Positions 33,319 to 44,599 of a stretch of 64,000 bases of DNA are shown piece after piece. Position 1 is the stretch's first letter, and each line of letters opens with the position of its first letter. Source of the stretch: Kingdonia uniflora (taxonomy: Eukaryota; Streptophyta; Magnoliopsida; Ranunculales; Circaeasteraceae). Location of the stretch: positions 1,302,001-1,366,000 of the forward strand of contig JACGCM010002657.1 of NCBI GenBank assembly GCA_014058105.1, in the 5' to 3' direction. A program made the translations under genes and the position numbers. Below the pieces are notes generated by a model, which had not been told where the DNA came from, did not search any database, and worked only from the letters and a program-made list of their open reading frames with translations.

Positions 33319-33562
33319 AGGAGATGATCATCGGGGATTGGTTTGGTGAAGGAGATGACCTGACGACAACTTGTTACCTCTTATAATAAAATCATATACA
33401 ACTCGCGTGAGGGTAGTTTAGTCCCTTTATGTTAAAATTTGACTTCAACCGAGGTTGACCTGTGGTCATAGGCCATTTGGGGACCAAAATTGTATATTTA
33501 AACAATTTTTGGACTAAAGGCAAATATTCAGTTTATAGGTGGGATTATACTCCAAAAATCTC
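33319..33562 (-). repeat. MULE-2 right terminal inverted repeat
   Basis: Partner of 18974-19215. It ends in CCAAAAATCTC at 33562 and contains CGCGTGAGGGTAGTTTAGTC, GGTTGACCTGTGGTC and GGCCATTTGGGGACCAAAA. Confidence 0.92.
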
Positions 33563-33786
33563 TTTTACTTGCCTCTCCAAATCACCACGAGTGATTCGGC
33601 CAGCATATCTGTGGAGATGATGGCATCGTAGAATTCCTAAACTATTTTTAGACAAAAGGTTGCCTCAGGTTCGTAGAGAAGGCTCTTCCATCCTCTTTCC
33701 ATAATTGCCGCCTTAAAGAATGTGTTGTAACGGTCATCTTTGAAGAGTGCCTTGAAATTTTCATCATCCTTGATCTCATTTGCCAT
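33563..33786 (-). pseudogene. Element F reading frame, start
   Basis: From an ATG at 33786-33784 the - strand reads MANEIKDDENFKALFK..., then MERGWKSLLYEPEA..., a TAG, then EFYDAI. The RGW...EFY pattern resembles the 'putative plant transposon protein' domain carried by some plant Ty3-derived elements. A second stop is met just before the MULE-2 terminus. The frame seems to continue at 18973. Family call is by pattern only. Confidence 0.45.
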
Positions 33787-34015
33787 TTTGTTGTAGGTTT
33801 AACGTTAGAGAGAACAAGAGAGAAACTTCTAAAAATTTGGGAGGCAGGGAACCATACAAACTTGCGATCGCGGTCTGCTTGTTCTACTAGTACTAACATT
33901 CCTGGATTGGAGAGATAGAGAGAGAGAGAGGGAGGCAGAGCTTCGAGTTTGGTCTTCTTGTGGGAGATTTGAGATTAATAATGTGAGATGATTTTAATTG
34001 GGAGAAGTAGAGGGG

Positions 34016-34024
34016 TATTTATAG
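34016..34024 (-). promoter_or_regulatory. TATA box upstream of the element F frame
   Basis: TATAAATA on the - strand, about 230 nt before the ATG at 33786. The intervening leader is CT-rich (a GA/CT run near 33915-33935), as in many plant promoters and LTR leaders. Confidence 0.55.
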
Positions 34025-34639
34025 GTGAGATGAAAATCTTAACCTTGAATTAAATATTTCTTAATCTGAAATCAAAGGTGCCTAAATTCAATAAATGTGT
34101 TGTCATCTGAGAGTTTGTCCCCACCTATATTATTGTCCCCACCTATATTATTGTCCCCTTGAGTACTTTGAAGACCAAAGAACATGTCTATGTCACTACT
34201 TAAAACAAGGAAACATTTGAACTTGAAAATTACATCTTTAGGGAATGCTGCCCTTATGTGTCTTGTTTTATGAAAGCATTTCCAAGAGTTTCTCTTAGGT
34301 TCTAAAAAGTGGGCATCCACTCTCTATGTGCCTATTACAATTTTTACGATAAAAATTATTAAAGTAATATATGTTATAAAATACTAATAAGAGAATAGTA
34401 CTTGTAGTTATTATAAATTCTTCCCAATATTAGTATTGGTCGCATTATTGAATTTTTACTTAAATATGAATTATTACTAGAAGACAAGAATTGCTAGAAA
34501 ATGAGGGTTGCGTCTCACATACCACTATGTTCTGTTTCTTCAACCGAACTTTAGATACCCTCAAACATAGATTCTTCTATTAATTTTTTTAGGATATCAA
34601 GAGAATTTATTTAATCATCTTGGTAGACCAGATCTTCAA
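34025..34639. other. Unassigned segment between elements F and H
   Basis: An open frame on the - strand at 34320-34072 is not recognised. It includes a duplicated 20-bp word (CCCACCTATATTATTGTCCC, 34119-34158) that gives repeated GGDNNI. The remainder is AT-rich; part is probably the 3' domain of element H. Confidence 0.35.
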
Positions 34640-36881
34640 TGTAGAGTACTTCTGATTCTTGCTCCTCATGTTCATGAAACGGCTTAAGACACTACCCATT
34701 AACGACAAATGTTCCTTGGCCATTTTTTAGATAGAGTTTAGTAACTCCATTTGGATAGAATGCTTTAACGATATATGGTCCCTGCCATCTTGATTTTAGC
34801 TTTTCTGGAAATAAACGTAATCTTTAATTATATTGAAGCACTTTTTGATTAGAGAAAAATTCTTTCTCATAATAGATTTATCATGATGTGCTTTTATTCT
34901 TTCCTTAGAGAAATTTTTTCTTTCATAAGCTTCTCATCGTAATTCGTCTAATTCAAAAAGTTGTAAGTGTTTATGCTTACCCACTTTTGCAATGTCAACA
35001 TTGAATGCTTTGGTAGCCCATAAAGCTTTGCCCTGCAATTCAACTAGCAAGTGGCATGGTTTTCCAAAGGTAAGTCTATATGGTGACATCCTAATCGGTG
35101 CTTTTTATGCTATGCGATAAGCCCAAAGGGTATTGTATAGATGATCCTTTCAATCTCTTCTGTCTCTTCGTATAATTTTTTCTAGGATTCTTTTTATTTC
35201 ACGATTTTAGTGTTCTACCTAGCCACTAGTCTGAGGATGATAAGCAGTTGCTACCTTATGTGTGACTGGTTATTTTTGAAGTCAATTACGGAAGGCTTCA
35301 CTGTAATTTTTTTTTCCACCATCACTAATTATAGTACGTGGCATCCCAAAACGATTAAAGGTAGTTTTTTCAAGTATTATCCCATGTCCATGGTCGTTTG
35401 AAGGACACGCTATTGCTTCTAACCATTTTGATACATAATAAATAGATACTAGGATAAAAAATTAAAAAAATAGATGCAGGGAAACATCCCAAAAAATATA
35501 TCCCCGAAACATTAAATGTTTCAACTGGAATAATATTCTTTAGGGGTATCATGTTTCTATGGGAGATATTTCTTGATTCCTAACACTAATCTTATGAAGC
35601 AGAATCCTTATATTCATCCTTGAAAATAGTAGGGCAATAAAGTCCACTTTGAAGCATTTTTACTGCCGTTCATTTTGATCCAAAATGTTCGCCACATGCT
35701 CCTGAGGGCATAGTTAAAGGACATTGTTTATTTATTCATCATGTATGCATCGTTGGATTATTTGGTCTAAGCAGATCTTGCAACAGTAAGGATCTTCCCA
35801 TGTCACTCTATTGACTTCGTTGAGAAACATTATTTTGCCTTGGTGTGATCAATGTTCCGTCAGGTGCTCTGTGACTAAGTAGTTTACTATGTTTGCGTAC
35901 CAAGGTAGAGAGTCAATTTTAAGAAGTAGTGGCCCTATTATAGGTGGCCGTGAACTATCTTCCAGGTTTCCCAGAACTTTGATTGAACCATCAAGTGTGA
36001 AAGTTAGCTCATCGTTTCTTGTGTATGTACTACTAGATTATATTGAGTATGTAGAACATGCACAATAGTTACACACAAAGGTTTCTATTGCATTGACACC
36101 TATTGGAACTTCCATTGAATTGTTGAACATATTCAGGCTAGCTGTTGTAGTACTTTACAACAAAAGGCTTAGAACACTAGGGAGGCAGTTAATTATAGCG
36201 TGAGCTGTGGCTAAGAAAGGTCTATCTAAAATGAAGAGAATATTTTTTGTAGCGGTCAACACATCCTCCGTGTCTATGATGGCAAAATCATCTGGGAAAA
36301 TTAGCTTTCTGACTATGATAAAAACATCTACATGTATGCCCCTTGGACCTTTTTTTGGATATATCGGATAGTTGCAGAGTCATTATTGTTGGACTGAATT
36401 CTCCTGATCTGAATTCCATATAGACTGCATAGGGTAAGATATTAATGCTTGCTCCTAAAACTAGGAGAGCTCTGTCAGTATGATAATTTTTGATCTTGCA
36501 TAGAATTGTGGGAGTGCCTGGATCGCAGAGTTTTGGTGAAGTTTGAATCTCTGTAAAAAATATTTTCTTGAGGACATTAAGTTTCATACAATTTTTTTTT
36601 ACCTTTTTGCTACGACCATTCTTATGTGGATCAAAGTTCCATTGCTAGGATTTTTTTGCTAATGCCTCAAATACTTCATAAGCATTTTTAGGTTGAAGGT
36701 TTCGAAAATCACTTGTGTGAATAGATTCTAACCTATAACGGCTGTAAGGCGAAAAACAAAAATTAAAAATATGGCTAAAGTACTGGATTTCAAAGTCGTT
36801 ATGTAGAAATCTCAAGAGAAGATCCTTAATTAACTCTCCCCCAGGCCTTCTAGAATGGTTCAGACTCATCTTGGCAGAATT
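34640..36881 (-). pseudogene. Element H: old Athila-like integrase, protease and gag remnants
   Basis: On the - strand, 35930-34640 shows a decayed integrase: residues of the zinc-binding region near 35750, then a C-terminal part matching 39461-39859 (KHRKLQLFEL-type and LFPEKLKSRW-type words, with stops). 36587-36288 is a protease piece with LLVLGASINILPYAVYMEF, where the catalytic Asp position holds Val. 36881-36645 is gag (FCQDESEPF, then DFRNLQPKNAYEVFEAL). Reverse transcriptase and RNase H, which should lie between integrase and protease, are absent, so a deletion joined 35930 to about 36000. The rest of its gag is at 52524-52990, beyond the nested element. Confidence 0.7.
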
Positions 36882-37995
36882 TGATCGATTATAAACGACG
36901 TCTTAAAAGACCCGCAAGTGCACGGTGTACCGTTAAGTACAAGGGTAAGCGGGGTCGCATCCATAGAGACTTGTGGTACGAATTATACTTTGAGCAACTA
37001 GTTTTATCTAATTACAACGAGTTTGTGTAGACTATGAAATAAATAAAAAAACGAAACAAATTACAAGATAAATTGGAGTGAAAAACTAATGCATCGATTC
37101 CACTCCACCCTTTATAACCGTTAGATAGCATAAATAATTAAAGTAAATTACGAGTTCCCGTATCACATATCCTTGGTCGGGCATATGCAATACATCAAAA
37201 GATACAAGAGATTTAGTAATTGAGAACTACCCATAAACCAACTTACTCAACCATGGTCCGGATGATAAGTATGAATTATATTCTCTTCACAATGTTCCTA
37301 ACCTATCTTGTTATGGTCCAACAAGATGGTTATATAGATTCATTAATCCTCATAATCCAAGCTATGGTCAAGCATAGGATGAAGGATTACGAATATGCAA
37401 AATTACGGGATAAAGAGAAAGTAATTACTTTAACTAAGCTACATAATCTACACTAAGGCTAAATTGGGTGGAGCATCCTCTAGCTTTGGCTAAGAAAATT
37501 AGCTACTCATCCCTTTGATCATTACCATACTACTATAACTACGATAAAATTAAAAAACAAGAACAAGAGAAAAAATAACTTTTACTGCAATGAACTTTGA
37601 TTTACACTCTCCAATATGATCCCTCATGGGTGGGATTCCCCTCCTATTTATAGTGTATAGGAAGGGTTTCTAAATATCACCATTAATATAAAATCCCCTA
37701 AACAATGTCTAAAATCATGCATATATATTACAACTCATGAGAATAATATCTATATCTAATTCTCTTCAATGGGCTTCCATACATGGGCCTTTGGTTGACA
37801 TCTTTAAATTAGAATCATTGTTGGAATGCATCACCCTTGTTCTTCGTTAAAGACTGGAAAAATGTACGACTTATTTATCATGTGACCGATTACTATAAAT
37901 ACAAACAAAAATAATATTAGTGTCACATTTATTTAATAAATGATTAGGTAAATATAAATTTAGGAGTTGTACACGAAAATTTTACGTGTCTATCA
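36882..37995 (-). repeat. LTR A (3' LTR)
   Basis: Starts TGATCGATTATAAA and ends GTGTCTATCA, length 1,114 bp. It includes a CCTCCTATTTATAG TATA-like site near 37646. It differs from LTRs B and C by private changes in each, a star-like pattern. Confidence 0.95.
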
Positions 37996-39460
37996 AATAC
38001 CCCCGAACTTATATTTTGCTAGTCCTTGAGCGAAAGTAAACAAACACCATTTTCGCATGTCACGCGGTTGCATTTAGCGTATGCAATAAGCCATTAAACC
38101 CTCAGGTTTATCCTGATGGACGAGTGTTGTCTCGTGAGGGTTTGCAGTGACTATACCCACAAAAGTCAGTAATGACATTTTAAACAATTCTAGAATACAT
38201 GTCTCATTTCCTGTGAACTTATCCTTATTTAGTTGTGACAAAAATATACCAATGAAAAAAAAATCTTTAAACTTACTATTCTACCAAGTATAACAAATAA
38301 TATTTTAAGCATATCCGAAACTAGAGGTACTACCTTAAGATTAGAAAGAGATTCAAGTATTTTGCATTAGCTTTATTTGAGTGTACAATAAAAATAGTTT
38401 TATCGCCTAATACTTTGTCAAGAATAATTTACTCAGTTTTTTTGGAAGTTTAGTTCTCACTGGAATAAATTCAACGGTCAGTTCGACAAGTGCCTTATTC
38501 AATTCGTCTTCCTAAATTTTTTATTTTTTTTTTATTTTTTTTCAAGCCTTTTCTTTTGAGTACTTTGTTTCTTAGTGAAGCCTTCATAACAATGAGTTTT
38601 TGGCCGACAATCTATGCCAGTTGGCTAAGGTTGCCAGGGTGTGGTACCCCATCATGACCTAGACTCAGTATTCTCACAAGTAACATTTACTTATGATCCT
38701 TTCACATAGTTCATGGTCAAACTCAGGATTGGTGATAATTTTTCCTCTTTTAGTTCTTAATCATGCGAGTAGCCTTGTAGCGTGAAAGTTTTTTGAACAC
38801 ATTTGGCTTATTATTTATTCTTAGGAATGAACTTATTCTTAGGCAGTTGTCACCCTTGTAGAAAACTATTCCTAACATAAATACTAAATTTTCTTTATAC
38901 TGAGTAAAAATCTATTGAAGATATTAATTGCAAAACTACAGTGAAGTGCACGTTTCTAAAATTTGCCAAGTTAACTTGAATTAGTCGCTAATAAAAAGAT
39001 AATACATCTACTTTAGGATATTCCAAAATATTCTAGTGTATACTTGGTACAACTTCAAAATTTAGGTTTTTCCTTAATATTTATGACAAAGTAATATCAG
39101 TTTAAGTGCTTGGAAATTAGTCAAAATATATCATAAATTGTTAAAGTGCCATTATTTCACTTTTCTTCAAAAAACATATCAAGAAATGGTTTCTTACCCC
39201 CAAACTTAAATCAAGCATTGCCCTCAATGTTGGAGAACAAGAAAATAAATAGAAAACTCAAATGTCTCACCTGAATCTGTCAAGTGTTGCCTCCCAAGAA
39301 GCCCTAAGTTTACCGTCTTCAGTCAGACAAATGTACCCCCATACTTAAATGATTTATAATGGTACTATAGGGGTACATAATATCAGTTCTGATATACTGG
39401 ATTATTTAGAAATTTTATCACTTCATCAAAAGTGTTGGACTCTAAGTACGGTTTTAATCG
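37996..39460 (-). other. 3' noncoding domain of the duplicated copy
   Basis: Follows LTR A. A polypurine-like stretch (reverse complement of ATACCCCCGAAC) abuts the LTR. The TTGCAT/ATGCAA stem (38068-38086), CTCGTGAGGGTTTGCAGTGA (38131-38150) and CTTACCCCCAAACTTAAATC (39194-39213) are shared with E, F and the second copy. Confidence 0.8.
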
Positions 39461-42020
39461 TTAACCATTGACCTTAAAAATATTTATGTTTTTAGGATCC
39501 TCCACCTCTACGGATCCATGAGGATAAACAGTTTTAATTACAAAAGGGTCGTACCAACAAGAACGTAATTTCCCAGGAAATAAACGTAGCCGTGAATTGT
39601 AGAGTAACACTTTCTGATTAGGCTCAAATTTTTTGCGAATAATTAAATTATCATGAAAAGCTTTAGTTCGTTCCTTGGAAAATTTTGCATTTTCATAAGC
39701 CTCGCGACGAAGTTCGTCAAGTTCAGAAAGTTGAAGTTTTCTATGTGATCCGGCTTTATCCATTTCAAAGTTGAAGGCCTTTGTAGCCCCGATGGCCTTG
39801 TGTTCCAATTCTACAGGTAAGTGGCAAGCCTTCCTAAAGATAAGTCTATAGGGTGACATACCAATCGGGGTTTTATAAGCTGTTCGATATGCCCAAAGGG
39901 CATCATCAAGACTATCAGACCAATCTTTATGATCGGTTTGAACAGTTTTTTCTAAAATTCTTTTGATCTCCTAATTGGATACTTTGACTTGACCACTTGC
40001 TTGTGGATGATGCGGTGTGGCAACTTTATGAGTAATGGATTAAGTTTTCAAAATATTTTAAAAGACACGATTACAAACATGTTTACCACCATCACTAATA
40101 ATTTCCTGAGGCGTGCCAAAATGATTAAAAATGGTTTTCAAAAATTTTACCACGGGTTATGGCCATTCGTTTGACATGGCACCGCCTCAACCTATTTAGA
40201 AACATAATCGACTGCAACTAGAATGTTAAGGTAACCGCGAGAAGAAGAAAATGGGCCCATAAAGTCAATGCCCCAAATATCAAATAGTTCAACAATAAGG
40301 ATGTTGTTCAAGGGAATCATGTTTTGATGAGAAATATTCCCGGTCCTCTGGAACCTATCATATTTAGAACAAAAGGTATGTGCGTCACGAAAAAGGGTAG
40401 GCCAATAAAGACCAGATTGAAGAACTTTTGCTACAGTTTTCTTGGTCCCAAAATGTCCTCTGTAAGCTAAGGTATGGCAAAATGTGAGTACCCTATGGAA
40501 CTCATTATTTGGGATGCATCTCCTAATCACTTGGTCAGAATAAAACTTATAATGATAAGGATTGTCCCAACTAAAATGTCTAACCTCGTGCAAGATCTTG
40601 CATTGGCCAATGGGGAGGTAATCGTTGTGTAGCAAGATAATTGACAATATCGGTGAACCAAGGCAGTTGTGAGACAGCCATGAGCGGCACATCAGGAAAT
40701 GTCTCTAAGATAGGGAGAAAATCTTCAGCACCCTCAGTGAGAATTTGGGATAGATAATCCGCAACCACATTCTCAACACCTTTCTTATCTCAAATTTCGA
40801 TATCAAATTCTTGTAACAAAAGAATCTATCTGATTAACCGAGGCTTAACATCTTTATTAGATTGTAAATACTTTAAGGCCGCATAGTGGGTGTAAATAAT
40901 GATTTTGGATCCAACAAGGTATGATCAAAATCTCTCCAATGCAAACACAATGGCTAATAGCTCCTTCTCCGTGGTGGAGTAATTTAACTGTGCGTCATTA
41001 AGCGTGCGACAAGCATAGTAAATAACATGAGGCTTATAATCTACTCTATACCCGAAAATTGCTCCAATAGCAGAATCTGAAGTGTCACACATGAGCTCGA
41101 AGGGAAGTTCCCAATTGGGAGGTTGGATGATAGAGGCTGAAGTTAATAAAAGTTTGAGCTTCTCAAAAGCTCTTGAACATGCGTCATCAAAGTTGAAATC
41201 AGTGTCCTTAGCAAGAAAATTGCACAAGGGTTGAGAAATATTGCTAATATCTTTGATGAACCGACGATAAAATCCAGCATGCCCCAAAAATGATCGAATG
41301 GCCTTAACCGTCCGAGGTGGAGGTAAAGAAGAAATAATGTTGATCTTTGCCTTATCGACTTCAATCCCTTTGTTGGGGATAATATGTCCAAGAACTATCC
41401 CTTGTGTCACCATGAAGTGACACTTTTCCCAGTTTAGCACCAAATTTGTTTGTGTACATCGATCTAGAATGAGCTCTAAATTGTGTAAGCATTAGTCAAA
41501 AGATGATCCATACACAGAAAAGTCATACATAAAGATTTCAAGAAATTTATCAACCATATCAAAAAATATGCTCATCATACAACGCTGGAATGTAGCGGGT
41601 GCATTGCACAACCCAAATGGCATACGTCGATAAGCATATGTCTCGTAGGGACATGTGAAAGTTGTCTTTACCTGATCTTCTGGGGCTATAGAGATCTGAT
41701 TGTATCCAGAATAACTGTCAAGAAAATAGTAATATCTTTTTCCGGCTAAGCGTTCAAGCATTTGATCAATGAAAGGAAGTGAAAAATAATCTTTCCCCGT
41801 GACCATGTTTAATTTCCTTTAGTCGATATATACACGCCACCCGGTGGTCACGAGGGTGGGGGTTAGGTCATTATTTTTATTCTCAACTGCAGTAATCCCT
41901 GATTTTTTAGATACAACCTGAACGGGACCGACCCACTTACTATCCGAAATTGGGTATATGATACCCGAGTCCAAAAGTTTGAGAACTTCCTTCTTCACCA
42001 CCTCCATCATGGTGAGATAC
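39461..42020 (-). pseudogene. Partial pol of the duplicated copy (RT, RNase H, integrase)
   Basis: Read on the - strand: reverse transcriptase from 42022 (GIIYPISDSKWVGPVQVVSK), RT core 41806-41492 (FPLP-like FSLPFIDQML, then SGYNQI, RMPFGLCNAPATFQ, then FMYDFSV where FMDDFSV is expected), connection and RNase H 41443-40925 (HAGFYRRFIKDIS, MCDTSDSAIGA, STTEKELLAIVFALE), integrase zinc region near 40490-40330 (HTLAYRGHFG...FCSKYDRFQR), core start [10 protein letters not shown], and the C-terminal part 39859-39461 ([16 protein letters not shown]). It lacks gag, protease and the RT N-terminus because the duplication ended at 42020. Several stops and the changed catalytic Asp make it dead. Confidence 0.92.
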
Positions 42021-42090
42021 AAGAGGAGATCCTTAATTAACTCTCCCCCCCAGGCCTTCTAGAAAGGTTCAGACTCATCTTGGCAGAATT
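42012..42090. other. Tandem-duplication junction with repeated H flank
   Basis: At about 42020 pol sequence (GGTGAGATACAA) changes to a copy of 36813-36881 (AAGAGGAGATCCTTAATTAA... to GAATT), ending at LTR B. The undisturbed pol copy reads GGTGGGATTCAATCGCC near 47157; the H flank reads ATCTCAAGAGAAG. A short shared TCAA at the breakpoint suggests microhomology joining. Confidence 0.85.
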
Positions 42091-43205
42091 TGATCGATTA
42101 TAAACCGACGTCTTAAAAGACCCGCAAGTGCACGGTGTACCGTAAAGTACAAGGGTAAGCGGGGTCGTATCCCTAGAGACTTGTTGTACGAATTATACTT
42201 CGAGCTGCTAGTTTTATCCAATAACAATGAGTTTGTGTAGGTTTTGAAATAGAAAGAAATACAAAATAAATTATAAGAAAAATTGGAGTGAAAAACCAAG
42301 GCATCGATTCAACTCTACCCTTTGTAACCGTTAGATAGCATAAATAATTAAAGTAAATTACGAGTTCCCGTATCGCATATCCTTTGTCGGGCATATGTAA
42401 TACATCAATAGATACAAGAGATTTAACAATTAGTAACTACCCATATACGAACTTACTCAACCATTGTCCAGTTGATAAGTATGAATTATGTTCTCTTCTC
42501 CATGTTCTTAACCTATCTTGTTATGGTCCAAAAAGATGGTTACATAGATTTATTATTCCTCATAATCCTAGCTATGGTCAAGCATAGGATGAAGGAATAC
42601 GAATATGCAAAATTACGGGATAAAGAGAAAGTAATTACTCTGACTAAGCTACACAATCTACACTAAGGCTATATTAGGTAGAGCTTCCTCTAGCCTTGGC
42701 TAAGAAAATTGGCTACACATCCCTTTGATCATTGCAATACTACAATTACTACATTAAAATTAACAGATAAGAACAACAGAAAGAATAACTTTTATTGCTA
42801 TGAACTTTGATTTACACTCTCCAAGATGATCCCTCATGGATGTGATTCCCCTCCTATTTATAGCGTATAGGAAGGGTTTCTAAATATCACCATTAATATA
42901 AAATCCCCTAAACAATGCCTAAAATCATGCATATATATTATAACTCATGAGAATAATATCTATATTTAATTCTCTTCAATTAGCTTCCATGCATGGGAAT
43001 TTGGTTGACAACTTTAAATGAGAATCATTGTTGGAGTGCATCACCCTTGTTCTTTGTTAAAGACCGGAAAAATGTATGACTTGTTTATCATGTAACCGAT
43101 TTCTGTAAATACAAACAAAAACAATATTAGTGTCACATTTATTTAATAAATGACTAGTTAGATATAAATTTAGGAGTTGTATACGTAAATATTACATGTC
43201 TATCA
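42091..43205 (-). repeat. LTR B (middle LTR)
   Basis: Starts TGATCGATTATAAACCGACG and ends ACATGTCTATCA, length 1,115 bp. It is preceded by GAATT as part of the duplicated flank, not as an independent insertion. Confidence 0.95.
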
Positions 43206-44599
43206 ATTACCCCCGAACATAATATGCAACAAGCCTTTAAACCCACAAGTTTAGCTGGGTGGACGAGTGTTGTCTCGTGTGAGTTTGCAGTGACTATACC
43301 CACAAAAGTCAATAATGACATTTTAAACAATTCTATAATACATATGACTCATTTCCTTTGAACTTATCCATACTTAGTTGTGAAAAAAATATACCAATGA
43401 AAAAAAAATCCTTAAACTTGCTATTCTCCAAAGTATATCAAAGAATATTTTAAGTTTATCCGAAGCTAGAGGTACTACCACAAGATTAGAAAGAGATTCA
43501 AGTATTTTACATTAGCTATATTTGAGTGTACAATAAAAATAGCTTTATCGCCTAATACTTTGTCAAGAATAATTTACTCAGTTTATTTGGTAATCTAGTT
43601 CTCACAGGTATAAATTCAACTGTCAGTTCGACAAGTGCCTTAGTCAATTATTCTTCCAAAAATTTTACTTTTTTTTTTTTAATTTTTTTTCTTTTTAAGC
43701 CTTTCTTTTAAGTACTTTGTTTCGTAGTGAAACCCCCATAGCAAGGAGTTTTCGGCCGACAAACTTTTCCAGTTGGCTATTGATGCCCCATCATGACCTA
43801 GACTTAGGATTCTCACAAGTAACATTTACTTATGCTCCTTTCACATTGTTCATTGCAAACTCAAGATTGGTGATAATTTTTCCTCTTTAAGTTCTTAATC
43901 ATGCGAGTAGCCTTGCAGCGTAAAAGTTTTTAGAACACATTTGGCTTATTATTTATTCTTAGGAATAAACTTATTCTTAGGAAGCTGTCTCCCTTATAGC
44001 AAACTATTCCTAAGATAAATGCTAAATTTCTCTTTTACTGGATAAAAATCTATTAAAGATATTAATTGCAAAACTACAGTGAAATGCACGTTTCCAAAAT
44101 ATGCCAAGTTAACTTGAATTAGTCGCTAATAAAAAGATAGTACATCTAGCTTAAGATATTCCTAAATATTCTAGTGTATACCTACTACAACTTCAAAATT
44201 TAGGTTTTCCATAATATTTATGTCAAGGTAATATCAGTTTAAGTGTTTGGAAATTTGTTAAAATATATCATAAATTGTAAAAGTGCAATTATTTCACTTT
44301 TCTTCAAAAAACATATCAAGAAATGGTTTCCTACCCCCAAACTTAAATCAAGCATTGCCTTTAATGTTTGAGAACGAGAAAATTAATGGAAAACTCAAAT
44401 GTCTCACCTGAATGTGTCAAGGGTTGCCTCACAATAAGCGCTAAGTTTACCGTCTTCAGCCAGACAAATGTACTCACATACTTAAATTATTTATAATGGT
44501 ACTATAGGGGTACAAAATATCAGTTCTGATATACTGGATCATTTAAAAATGTTACCTCTTCATCAAAAGTGTTGGACTCTAAGTACGGTTATGATCGTT
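43206..44599 (-). other. 3' noncoding domain of the full copy
   Basis: Homologous to 37996-39460. The left arm of the TTGCAT/ATGCAA stem is deleted here (the sequence jumps from CCCCCGAACATA to ATATGCAACAAGCC at 43222). TACCCCCAAACTTAAATCAA is at 44332. Confidence 0.8.

Larger units (their letters stand above)
18974..33562 (-). mobile_element. MULE-2, Mutator-like element with both termini, interrupted by element E
   Basis: Two inverted repeats of about 240 bp bound it (18974-19215 and 33319-33562), both starting GAGATTTTT. Inside are a MuDR-type transposase on the - strand, a GRF zinc-finger gene on the + strand and an extra acidic open frame. After removing element E (25215-32592) the MULE is about 7.2 kb. 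It lies within element F. The 9-bp flanks (CCATAAATT on the left, TTTTACTTG on the right) do not match, so no target-site duplication is seen; decay or a later rearrangement may have removed it. Confidence 0.88.

Noticed and set aside
37220..37456. Open frame on the + strand inside LTR A (also in LTR B)
   Set aside because: It lies entirely in LTR sequence, is broken in LTR C and resembles no protein.
38108..38140. CTGATGG plus an ACGAG/CTCGT hairpin resembling a hammerhead ribozyme core
   Set aside because: The GAAA of the core reads GAGG, no stem I/III partners are visible, and the other copies (26565, 43250, 16375) do not keep CTGATG or the pairing.
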